Below are positions 35,818 through 46,276 of a DNA stretch of 64,000 bases, in pieces. The translations under genes and the position numbers were made by a program. The notes beneath the pieces were generated by a model. The model worked only from the letters and a program-made list of their open reading frames with translations. It made no database searches and was not told where the DNA came from. Source of the DNA: Sistotremastrum niveocremeum HHB9708 (taxonomy: Eukaryota > Basidiomycota > Agaricomycetes > Sistotremastrales > Sistotremastraceae); NCBI GenBank assembly GCA_001630475.1, contig KV419401.1, forward strand, positions 186,001 to 250,000. Reading direction: 5' to 3'. Positions within the stretch are counted from its first letter, which is position 1, and every line of letters begins with the position of its first letter.

Positions 35818-35970
35818 GCTCCCGGAGTGTCAAGAGAAAAAGAGAAAAATACATACGAATCCCAACTTAAATGTATAAGCATGTTGAAATGCCATCCCTT
35901 AACGATCTTGTACCACGACTCAGCAAAATAAAATCATTTGAAAGCTCCGAAGCGGGTTGGCCGTGCCGCG

Positions 35971-36032
35971 ACTTTCGGCATCAGCCCCAGCGGAAACGGC
36001 CATGTCATGAATCGGCTCCAGGCGGTGTCAGG
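35971..36032 (+). repeat. Left terminal inverted repeat of the transposon
   Basis: The plus strand here matches the reverse complement of 44516-44575. Shared core strings include ACGGCC, then a GTCA step, and CCAGGCGGTGTC, with scattered mismatches and small gaps. Confidence 0.5.
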
Positions 36033-36386
36033 GCATTCTCCGAGCGGAGACCCTGTGGGCCCGATTTGTGAGGCCGTTTTTCCGTATTTCGGCTCAAATA
36101 TCGGAGCATATCGGTTAGAGTTTCGTGAGAGTTCCCTTAGATTCGGGCAGGTTCCGCCTCATAAATCGGTGCTGAGCGGTGTTCCATGGTACATATATGG
36201 AATACAACAAATTTATTCTCAAATTTATTCTCCCAATGAAAGGAGGGCTGGTTCCATTGTACAGCATCCTATGAGAGTACCTGCACTCAAAAACAGGCAT
36301 AGATGTACAGTACATTCCACATTTAACTCAAATTGCGAAAAAAATGAAAAAATAAAGAAAAAACCCGCCCCCCGTGCACCGTTGAC

Positions 36387-39239
36387 TCATTTTGAGGGGG
36401 CAATCCGCACATTCATATTGAAGTACTTTGGTTCTTCCTGATACCGCTGCTGGAAGCCCTATAGCAAGAGAAAATATCAATAAACTTCATGAAATAGAAG
36501 AGATAAACTTACCGCCTGCTCGTCCTTCGACAACGAATCCCAATACCGCGTGAATAACTTCAGCGACAGATCGTCGCGCTCCTTATTGTCCTCCATCCAC
36601 TTGGCAAAAGCATAAGATCTGCTCGTCGTTGTTAGATTAAAATTACGAGAGAAAATATTGGTACGTACTTTCCGTCACTGACATTCCCGCGAGGCCTGTA
36701 CCGCTTCTTTCGAGCTGCCACCGAAGCCGAAGCGATCGCCATGTTCTGAGGATTTGGGGCGGCGGACGGAACACCGGAGGAAAGGACGTTTGTCGAAAGG
36801 GGGAGTGACGCCGACAAGTTGAGGGAAGGGGTGTGGAGACCAGGTACGGCGGTTTGGGCAGCTTGTGATGCAGCGTCAGTGATCTAGATTTCTGTGAGAA
36901 GACTCGAATGTATGTTGAATAATAAATGCGACTTACCGCGGTTTGGATTGCCGCTGCTGCCCCGCCTGGCGTCGACGATATTGCGGGTTCATCGTCGTCA
37001 TCGTCATCGAAGACGGGAGATCGACGAGCGTTTGCCCTTTGTTAGTTTTGGTTGGAGCAGTTGTTAGTTTTGGTTGGAGCAGTCGAGAGCGTGGCAAGGG
37101 GACTTACAAGAGATCGACCATCTATTACATGCGCATTAGTACATTGACAGCTGTGACTGATTTGAAATCGACTTACAGGAGGTGGGGATGTCGTGCGGCT
37201 CACAAGCGGTCGGCCTATGGCTTCTACGGCCGGTGTCGGACTGGGCTCGCGAGCTGGGCTTTCCGAGGAAAGGGGGGTTGGAGATGGCTGAGAGGGAGCA
37301 ATGGGAGAAATAGGAAAGGGGGGGAGGCCGCCGTTGTCGTTAGTTTCAATGCCGCCGATTGGCGGCACGCTGTTCCCATCCCCCAATAATTCTTGCTGGC
37401 TGCCGTTGTCGTGGATTTGATTGCCGCCGATTGGCGGCATGCTGTTCCCATTCCCCAAGGATTCTTGCTGGGGTTCCCCTATGAGAGTTCCTATGGCAGA
37501 CGGTGAGGGAGATGGGAGCTGGTCGGTTGAGGGGAGCTGGTCGGTAGACGTGACGGGGGCGGACGGTTGAGATGCGAGGGGAGCGGGGAGGTTTGCTGAC
37601 AGCTCGCCTGCCGGCGACGGTTCGTTGGTGGTCGATGGGACGGCTGCGATTGGGGTAGGTGTCCCCAATGGCGCGACTGGAGGCAGTTGGAGCCTGTCGG
37701 GGCGGTGCAGATGTGACAGGGGAGGAGAGGGGCTGTTTACTGATCAGATACGATAGATATTGGTATGAGAAAGAACTTACGGAGTATCAATGAGCATGGC
37801 TTCGTCGCCGTTACCTTGATGCTCGCCTGTAGACGGGGCGACGGGCATCGCGCTGCGACTCTGGGGCCCCTACGAGGACATTAGAAAATGTGATGGGGAC
37901 GGTTATCGGCAGACTCACAACATGCACGCGCTTCGTGTGATCTTTGGTTGGCGTGTTCCCCGTGCCAGGCTGACGACTACGCTTCTTGCCTGCACTTGCT
38001 CTCGATTTATTCCCACCTCCTGCTTCTCCGACCGTCTCAGATGCCCGTTCCGACTGTTCCGCTTTCAATTTCCCCCTAGCCTCTCGACAAAAATTTGAAT
38101 AGATCGATGAAACGACCTTTTTGGCTTTCCAGCTATCTTTCGCCCCCCGCAGCTCGTCGATCCTAAACTCCATCCAGCTAAAAAGCCAGGTCTGGCATGC
38201 GTCCTCCATCGCAGAGAAGTGAAGTGGGGTCCCATTGATGCTCTCCAGCGAGCGTAACAGCTTTCGTGTTATCTCGCGGATTTTGTCGGCTCGCGTCTCT
38301 GTGATGACTTCTCCTTCGGCATCGAAACAAAACCGCAAGGTCTTGTTTTCGGGGTGGTTGTCGGAGAGCACATCACGGGAGCCTTGGGAGGTGCGATGGC
38401 GGGTGGAGTTCGCATTGGAGATGCTGAAATCGGCTTGGCGGCGGTTGGCTTCGTCCCAAGCCGTTTCGGTTTCGAATTTTACCGGATAATTGGGGGGGGA
38501 GATGAGGACGGGGCATTGGTGGAGGAGGCTGACGCGGATAGAGGCTGGCATCTCGGCGTATGACATGACCTCGAAGGCTTTCCATTTATTATTAACCCTG
38601 AAAAGAATATTAGATTAAGCTCTTCATTACGAGTCGGAATACTTACTTGACTTCTTGCAATTCCTCCTCCAGCTCACGAGCTTTCTTCTCGGCGATGAGG
38701 AGGGCGAGCTTTGCCTCCAATTCGCTCACGTAGCTGGGCTCCGTTGATCTAGGAGGAGTGAGCTCGAGAGCGGCTCTTTTATGAGACCGATGGGAGGGGA
38801 CGTTGGATGCGGATTGCGATGGGCGGAGCGACGAAAACGAGTCGTTTCTCGTCATTCCCGCACTCGAGGCATGTGAGGGAGGGGGAGGGAGAGTGGACGA
38901 GTCGGGGATCTGGCTGCCAGACTGCGCTCGATACGAGCGTCTGGGGTGGAGACTGCGAGACCGGGACCGGGACCGTGATCGACGACGACGACTCTTGGAA
39001 TGCGAAGACTGGCGAGATGGTGAAGGTGAGAAGGAGAGACCAGAGCTCTCAGATGGGGACCGCGAGCGCGAACGAGAGGGGGTTGCGACGTTGCGGTGAG
39101 GCGATTTGCGACTACCATGGCGGGATCTTGATCGGCGATAGTCACCACGACGTTCTTGAGGGTGTTCAGCGCGTTCAGAACGTTCTTTCTCGCGATTGTA
39201 GCGAGTGGTGCGGTCGTCGTCGACGGCGCTCAACGACAT
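36387..39239 (-). CDS. RS-rich transposon-associated protein of unknown function
   Basis: Starts at 39239 (MSLSAVDDDRTTRYNREKER). The N-terminal third has dense Arg-Ser runs (SRRRRSRSRSRSRS), then a coiled-coil-like helix (AKLALLIAEKKARELEEELQ). Exon 2 (VNNKWKAFEVMSYAEMPASI) is a globular region of about 200 residues with conserved Trp and Phe, then a long Pro/Ser-rich part with a 24-residue tandem repeat, then KKRYRPRGNVSDGKSYAFAK and a helical end reaching APSK. At least seven short introns, all in frame, stop at 36387. It lies within the transposon and beside its transposase on the same strand. A role in DNA binding or excision is possible but not shown. Confidence 0.6.
37329..37470 (-). 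repeat. 72-bp tandem duplication inside the RS-rich gene
   Basis: Two adjacent in-frame units encode near-identical 24-residue blocks containing LGNGNSMPPIGG and LGDGNSVPPIGG. A shorter STDQLP duplication lies nearby at about 37510-37545. Confidence 0.75.
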
Positions 39240-39415
39240 GGGAAGAACAGCGGGATTTTGGAACTCCGCCCATCCTGCAACGCATATAGGCGGGAAATTG
39301 AATCCACTGGAGACTTCGATAAAATAAGAGCCAGAGGTGTATAAAATTCAGATATTATCATATAATACATCAGATGTTCAGTTCGTTCATAGTTAGTATA
39401 CATGTCAATCGTTGT

Positions 39416-42400
39416 CTATCTCCCAATGTCGAGTATCTGGTTCTGAGGTTCCTCTGAGTCAAAGGTCAGCGTGTTCCAGACCTCTAATCCAGGTTTCTCC
39501 ATCAGAAAGAATCGCCTTTTTCCTGTGATATCGTTTGGAAAGGTGATTCTGAACTGCGGATCTGGCGCCATCGCCACTACGGAGTTAATATAACGTACTT
39601 CGATAAACTCGAGGGCAGTGTCTCCTCGATATTCTGCGCTCCAGTAGGTATTATGAGATAGCGTCATTAAGTGAGGGTTTGGAGGACCATAAACAGAGAC
39701 TAGAGCAAGCGCTGTATCCTTGTCCAATTCAGCTCCGATGAAATATTGTACCTCCCCGATATTCACGATGCCATTCCGAATAAACTATTCGCTTTGTCAG
39801 TATGGCCGCGTTCATTTTAGTTCAGTAAGAGCGATACCTTGACATTACGAGATGATCGTGCTTCTTTCCGATTCTTGACTGGAACGGCGTTGACTGCCAG
39901 TGGCGGCAATGGGCTTTTCCGAGTCCTTTTTGGGGTGGGTTTTTCATTCATGGTAGAGCGAGCGATCTGGCCATTGGGAAGACGAAGAGTAGACCATCTT
40001 CTGACTTTGAAGTTGGCTCGATCTTTTATTCTTGGACTCGTAATCCCATTGAGAGAAAAGAAGCTATAGAGGAGGTCTTCGTGGGGTTTTTCGAGTTTCT
40101 GCATAGGGTCGTCGCGTTTGGGAAGAAGCACATAGCCATCATCGAGTCGACGTCCAGCCTGGGGCACTTTCACCCCATCAACTTGTTCATCGCATACATC
40201 CAGGTGTGGTAGAATAGTTTTGACGGCAATGAGCTGACAGCGGCGGACGGCGATATTAGCCAGATTGGTGAATGGATCCGAATGTAGGTGGATTTCTTCC
40301 CCTAGATTACCAATGGTTCTCTCCAGACACCACTGGGAGTGCAGAGATAGAGGTCCCTTGAGCTGCACTTGCGCTGCCAGGTGGATGGGAGTATGCATAC
40401 AAGCCCGGCAAAAATGAAGACGGCTGACTCTGCCTTTGTAGTAAATCCCTTCAAACATTTTGACCCAGAGCAAGAATTTCTCCTCTATTGCCGTCAAGGA
40501 CTCAACAGAAATTTTATTCTGCATAATCGCCTTGTATGCGCTGACCCCGAGAGCAAAATGCTTATAGAATTTCTCGGGCAAAACATTGGTGTAAAGGCAT
40601 GGACCGGCGCCAAAGAAGTATAGCAGCCACTCCCATGCTTTATAACCCGAGTTGGCTTTCTCTGCGGGGTTCCGCGGTGGGCGATCGAATGAGCCTGGAA
40701 GATAGGATGTTATGTCGGCCACCTTTTGCCCGTGGTCGCTCCACACTTTGGCGTCTCGAAACACACCCCAGGGCCAGTGCTTTCTCTCCTCGCCGTCGGA
40801 AGCAAACGTGGTTTTCCATAAACCAATGAATAAATCCGGTGTGTTTAAGGTAGGTAGATGCATGATGTCGAGTGCAAAGCATCCAGGAACCCCACTTATC
40901 ATTGTTCCGGCAGGTAGACCGCTGAAGATCGTCGGCTTGCATAACCCAGTCTTCAGTCGATTTTCCTTGTACTCCTTGGGGTTTCGAGAACCGCGCAATA
41001 TATTGAGGTTCCTCAAGTATCGTTCCTGACATTCTTCTGGTGTCGAACGATCTAGGATGGTCTTGAAACTGACATCTTCAGCCAGGGGGTGATCATATTC
41101 TCCTATTCGATCGGGGGGCTCGGTAGGTTTCATAGCCGCTGGGTAATAATGACTACCCTTAGGCTTGTTACGCCCTTCGATCGGACAGAACACTCGACAG
41201 TGGACTTTTCCATGATGTCCAACCGTGCCGGCGAGGCAGGCAATCCCTGGTCCATCAGCTAGAACGGCAGCGATGCGGATCCTCGATTTGAATCGAGTTC
41301 CAGTGCATGCGTTCCACACACTGAAGCCGCCTTCGTTATTAACGGCAGCAACGTGATGAAGGCCTGGAAATAGAAAAGAATCCATGTTCTTTGGTTTGTT
41401 GGGGCCTGGTATGACGCCACCAACGAGAACATGGCGCTTTTTATAGCGAAGAGCCGGGTCAATGTCGAGGACTATCCAGATATACAACCAACAATCTGAC
41501 GCTTTGTTGCGATATAGCTGAGCACCATCTGCTGACAGCATCACAACCATATCGTCATTGCTGATTGTCCCTTTTCGACAGGCATTGACATACTCTTGAC
41601 CATCGAAATAATCTTCATAATCTTTGGTCTTGACTCCTTTATGCTGCTGAATATCATCAAGAACAGTTTGCGTGAATTCTCGACGATACTGCAGCTTCTT
41701 TACCCCCTCTTTGGTCCTCCACATCGCCTGAAGCTGTGGCGCTAGAGGGATGGAGGTAAATGTCTTGGCTGCACGGAGTGTCCCATCCGAACTGATCGTG
41801 TGCCGAGAGGTTTGACAGTGTGGGCACTCCGTCAAGTTTTCGAACTCTCCTGCAAAAGCAACACAAGAATTGACACACATATCGTGCTCAATTGGCACGA
41901 TACCGCTCAACCTCTCCATAGCTTTCTGAACCAAATAATAACTTGGAAGATTGAGGGTACGTCCCGCCTTTTTGGCCTCTGCTTTGAAGACTTTTGACAC
42001 ATTCTCATACGTCTCTTTGCTGGCCTTGGTTCCGAGACTGATATAGAGCTGGATCCCAGACTCCAACGCGGGATCGTCGATTGTTGGCACGCCACTCGGC
42101 GCGTGCCGAAGTGCCTCCTTCGTGCTCTCTGGAAGCGGTTCGTTGGGATCGTCTAGTGTGGATTTTTTGAGAAGCTTAATGAAACGATCCGCAGTTCTGA
42201 TGTCTTCAAGGAGAGGGACGAAGGGGAGGGCATTCTCAGGCTCCTCTAAATCGTCGGGTTTATCGGCGTCATCAGCAGTCTCGCCCAGTCGCATGGCATG
42301 GCCAGTTCCTTCAGTCGAATTCTGCGCTTCGAATCCAGCTGTCATATTTGGCATACTCATAAAATCTTCATTCGTTTCGTCGAAGCTGTTGAAGAAATCT

Positions 42401-43144
42401 GAACCCTGGGCACCATCGGGAGTTCCATCGTAATCGTCATCATCGTCATCCACTCGAGCGGAATAACCCGTTCTGGAACCTTCTGACGAGCCTCCAGTGG
42501 CAAGAATTTGCCAAAACGAAGCTTCCTACCCGTTCTTTCAATATATCAAACAGAGACAGAGTATGGCGAGCTCACATATTGTTCGTGTATGGAAAGCATG
42601 CTGACATCGCCTGCGTCCTCCACATCCTCATTTGAATCGTCCAATGCCTTCCCAGGTGCGTCGTCAGGTGCCTTTGATTTTAACATCTACTAGTATCACG
42701 CTCTCACATTTTCCATCTCCATAGATAGATCCCCCAAATCCTCGATTATACCGCTCATGTCAGCTTCCAAAACTTCGTCCCCTGCTTGCGATGATGCTGC
42801 GCTCGTTGCTTGGCCAGGTATTGGAGCAATGGGCTGAGAGATAACGTTCTCTCGATTTTCTTGGGGCGCCGATGTCCGATTCTACGGATCTCATTCAATC
42901 GATCTCCTTTGGCCCTTGGATATGGTACGACACTCACCAAAGATCGCAATATCGGCTCATCTGGAATGTAGATCTTCACCGATCCGTCTCTACCACGAGC
43001 AGTGGCGGGATTCCAGACACCATTGTCTCTCCGATGGTTCGATCTCGTCTTGAGACACACCGGCTTCCTGTATAGGATTTTGATGCACTTCAAGCAATCG
43101 CAGAACACAGTCCTGCTCTGTTTGGTTGAAGACGTACGTCCCAT
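39416..43144 (-). CDS. Tnp2-family transposase
   Basis: Exons 43144-42938, 42881-42708, 42671-42576, 42525-39838 and 39784-39416 give about 1,177 residues. The N-terminus has a Cys motif (CDCLKCIKI) and an acidic region (DDDDDDY). The core has CVNSCVAFAGEFENLTECPH (zinc-ribbon-like), NDDMVVMLSADGAQLYRNKA, IVLDIDPALRYKKRHVLVGG, KVHCRVFCPIEGRNKPKGSH and GVPGCFALDIMHLPTLNTPD, the pattern of Tnp2 (PF02992-like) transposases of CACTA elements. The late exon after KFIRNGIVNIGEVQYF is a small beta-rich tail domain. One intron (42672-42707) is only 36 nt in this model. No stops occur in the assembled exons. Confidence 0.8.
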
Positions 43145-43633
43145 ATGCTCTTATCTTGATATAATGACACAGATCGACGACGAACAGGAACAGATTAGTA
43201 CTGGATAAGATGACAGCGGTGCTGTGACCCACATCGTCACTCCAGAATCTGTGTGAATTATGCCAGGGTACGCCTCGAGGCATTCAGGAACTTGCGAAAG
43301 AAGAGAATTTCGGCATAACTGAGACGCCTAGAACACTCGTCGAAGAGATCAGCTCACCAAACAGCCACTGCAACAGAATCTATCGACTCTTTGCTCCGTT
43401 TGAATCGCTTCAATCGAGGAGATCAACTTTGTTGTTGCGTTGGAGGAATTGTAGGTAAAGTTTGATAGACTCTGGGACGCTCTCACTCTCACGTAGCTTG
43501 GCATAAACCTCGGCATTATTATCAATAGCAATGTCATGTTCTAGTACTCGCAAGCAGATATATGAACGTTAAACAAATGCTGAGAACAGGTCAATATTCC
43601 GGTCAATAGGCACCCATACCGTAACGCTAGAAG

Positions 43634-43907
43634 AGAGACCAAGAGACGGAAGGTCATGTGGATGTGTGATGAATGCGATGTCGGAAGTGTCAGATAAAGA
43701 GACCAAGAGACGNNNNNNNNNNNNNNNNNNNNNNNNNNNNNNNNNNNNNNNNNNNNNNNNNNNNNNNNNNNNNNNNNNNNNNNNNNNNNNNNNNNNNNNN
43801 NNNNNNNNNNNNNNNNNNNNNNGATGTCGGAAGTGTCAGATAAAGAGACCAAGAGACGGATGATCGTGTGGATGTGTGATGAATGCGATGTCGGTAGTGG
43901 CAAAAGA
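43634..43907. repeat. 64-bp minisatellite with internal assembly gap
   Basis: A unit starting GATGTCGGAAGTGTCAGATA repeats every 64 bp on both sides of the gap (GAGACC at 43635 and 43699; GATGTCGG at 43823 and 43887). Outer copies have changes such as GAAGGTCATG versus GATGATCGTG. The true copy number is unknown. Confidence 0.85.
43713..43822. other. Assembly gap, 110 N
   Basis: Run of N inside the minisatellite. The spacing across it is not a whole number of units, so its size is probably an estimate. Confidence 0.99.
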
Positions 43908-44515
43908 GGGAAGAGGAAGTGCAGAACTTTGGGTCGATACCACAGTTTGAAGCCATTGTCCAAGACAGCCTCCATAACGTATGCCAAAGTCTCAGTGTTC
44001 TTTTTGTGAGAGTATATCCGAGCTACGGTGTCCAAACAATGGGTTTCGAAAGCAATCCCGACGATATGAGCACTCTCGCCCTCTCCCAGAATTCTTCTGG
44101 GACGCTTTCAAAGTTACTGAAATTTGATTTATTCATTGCCTGGATGGCAGATCTACCTCGTCCCAAACATAGCGCATATAATCTCGTCAATTTGGCCAGG
44201 TACAGTACATTTTTACTGGCATATAGACGTCGCTCTCGGATTATTAAGCCTTTCTGACCTCATATGAGCTGCTATAGATGTATTAGAAGGTTCTTTAATA
44301 ACTACGATACAGTGGCCTCGCTTGGAGGTACAAATACAGCTCGCGGAAGGGGCTCTACGCATTTCGGGCGGGGAGAAAACACCAAGTCCCTCACTTTACC
44401 GAGGTTTCGCCGCTCGGCTGGATCCCCGAAGTCGCCGTTTCCAATTCGACGCAGGCTAGACTTTGTCCGTCCGTTGGGCGCCGAACCGTGAGGGTCTTTT
44501 TCTCTTTCGGCTAGC

Positions 44516-44575
44516 CGACACCGCCTGGCTCCGAACCGTGACGTGGCCGTTACGACTGGGCATCAGCGGCGCATT
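44516..44575 (-). repeat. Right terminal inverted repeat of the transposon
   Basis: Reverse complement matches 35971-36032 over about 50 bases. Outside it continues a 59-bp segment repeated in inverted orientation at 46170-46228. Confidence 0.5.
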
Positions 44576-44633
44576 ACCGTCGTAATAGAGCGCCAGGATG
44601 AAAATCAACAAGTGATCCGATACTCGGCTCCGG
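44575..44633 (-). repeat. Inverted copy of the 59-bp segment at 46170-46228
   Basis: Read on the minus strand, 54 of 59 positions match 46170-46228 by eye, including the string TTTCATCCTGGCGCTCTATT. Lies directly outside or at the end of the right inverted repeat. Confidence 0.75.
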
Positions 44634-46169
44634 CAACACAAGACTCGGTTATCGCTTCATGTTCGGGTTCATCGGAGTTCATCGGCATAGACATATCGGG
44701 TATCCGAACTCTCCTGTGTTTGAATCGAGCGCATTGTTTGTGACATCAAATAGACCCATGTACATGTATTTCGGTACATGTAAAACTATAAATATGAAGT
44801 CTAACTCCTGAGACTTCTATTAGAAACCTTTATTGCCCAGAACAGCGGCGGAGTCGGTGCCATATCTCGCGAAGGAATTTCATCGTTGACGTCGGCTTTC
44901 ACGTTGTCATCGTTGGGCCTGAAGTCAGTCGAGGGGTAGGATGATGGGCACCATAGAAATGATATTCTGGATGGTGTGCCGTAGGTCTCGGGAACATCAC
45001 GAGCGAGGGGCGGTACACTTCTGATTTACTGGTTTTACTAGTATATTTCACTACGTTGGCGAACTACCTATGAATTCCAGTTGCTCAGGCGTCGATTGAT
45101 GCTTTTATTAAGAGCCTCGAAAACTACAGAGCCAGGCAACCATCCAATCAAGAAAGATCCTCGGACGTACCAAATCAATATACACAAATGTTTTCGGGGG
45201 GTGAGGCGGTGACGGAGGACGTGCCATAAAGGGAGATAGATTCGAGCCGAGAGCTCAAGTCGAACCACCGATGAGGTTCCATCAAGTCTGGTCATTACCG
45301 TTAGCATATAAGGCACCTGCGAAGGTTCGATAGCCCAAAGTTACCAGCGAACGGCTTCGAGAGTGTTCGCGCAGATCGTGGTACCCTTGGAATTTGGACG
45401 TTCTCGTTCGAGACTTCGACTTGGCAGTATTACATGTAATAATTGAAAACTAGTCCTTGATTGTGAGCAGTACTAAAATTGTGATAAATACGGAATCGAA
45501 TCAGTGTAGCAATTATCGAGTGAACAATCAACTCACAGAACGATCTTTACGCGTTTCCATCCTCGATCTTCTTTCCCATGGATGACCCTACCTGATTTGA
45601 TGAACTTGCTAGCCCTGTTTCGAAGATGATGTAGTCAATGATAACTTGTTCAATACTGAGTCAAAACTCCCAGCGTCGTACCTTGTCTCTTCGAACGTCG
45701 CCAAACTAGTAATAGATGTGAACCCACATCCATCCGGTATTCCCGGTGTCAACTCCCGTGGAATAGACAGTAGGGAAGAGGGAACTCTGGGGCTTATCTG
45801 AAACCAAAGGATGTACTCGTTTAGTTGTGATGCGACACGATGAGCAGACATAGGATAACAGGAACTTGAATGCCTTTCGGATTATACATGTCGAGTCATA
45901 AAAACATTGTGCAATGATAACTGTATCTTGAGATATTCTATGAGTGCTATATTTCAGCGTCTCGGACTGAAATCACCTCCTCAAACGCAATGTTGATTCA
46001 CTTTGAGTCCATGTTCGATGCAGATCCGACCCTCGGGCACGCCATGGCTATATCCGCAACCGAAAATGACCAGGATCACGGCGAGTATGATGTTATTTGA
46101 GTATCCGGGATTTGCCGGAAGATGACTTCGCTACTGTGACTAATGATTTCTACGGCCGAACTGTCTGAA
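44634..46169. other. Unassigned 1.5-kb stretch
   Basis: No gene supported. Minus-strand frames near 45068-45316 and 45609-45851 have no recognisable domain or splice partner. Confidence 0.45.
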
Positions 46170-46228
46170 CCGAAGCCGATCACCGGATCACTTTTTGATT
46201 TTCATCCTGGCGCTCTATTACGACGGTA
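46170..46228 (+). repeat. 59-bp segment repeated in inverted orientation at 44575-44633
   Basis: Lies 49 bp before the ATG of carboxypeptidase copy 2. The match weakens but continues past position 46228 toward sequence like the transposon end, suggesting a remnant end of a related element. Confidence 0.75.
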
Positions 46229-46276
46229 GGCGCATGCTTCCCCAGTCTTCGATGGGCAATTGCAGCATTCTTGTTC

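Larger units (their letters stand above)
43410..44136 (-). other. Gene-like fragments upstream of the transposase, split by the minisatellite (weak)
   Basis: Two protein-like minus-strand pieces. One (44136-44023) reads MNKSNFSNFESVPEEFWERA and goes on to LISSGLLSKP before a stop. The other (43540-43410), after a possible acceptor, reads EVYAKLRESESVPESIKLYL and ends LLD plus stop. The shared ESVPE is short and may be chance. They may be exons or remains of a third element gene, with the repeat array in an intron. The assembly gap between them prevents a model. Confidence 0.25.
35968..44580. mobile_element. Tnp2-type (CACTA-like) DNA transposon, about 8.6 kb
   Basis: Bounded by inverted repeats at about 35971-36032 and 44516-44575. 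It holds a Tnp2 transposase gene and an RS-rich partner gene, both on the minus strand and open in all exons assembled. It also contains a minisatellite with an assembly gap and gene-like fragments upstream of the transposase. No CACTA terminus or target duplication could be fixed, so the exact ends are uncertain. It separates carboxypeptidase copy 1 from copies 2 and 3. Fungal Tnp2 elements of this layout are common in basidiomycetes. Confidence 0.65.

Noticed and set aside
35974-36032. Long terminal repeat interpretation of the transposon ends
   Set aside because: The ends are inverted, not direct, and the core gene is a Tnp2 transposase.
46271-46276. Carboxypeptidase 2 start at 46271
   Set aside because: Position 46271 is TTG; the first ATG, with a better signal peptide, is at 46277.
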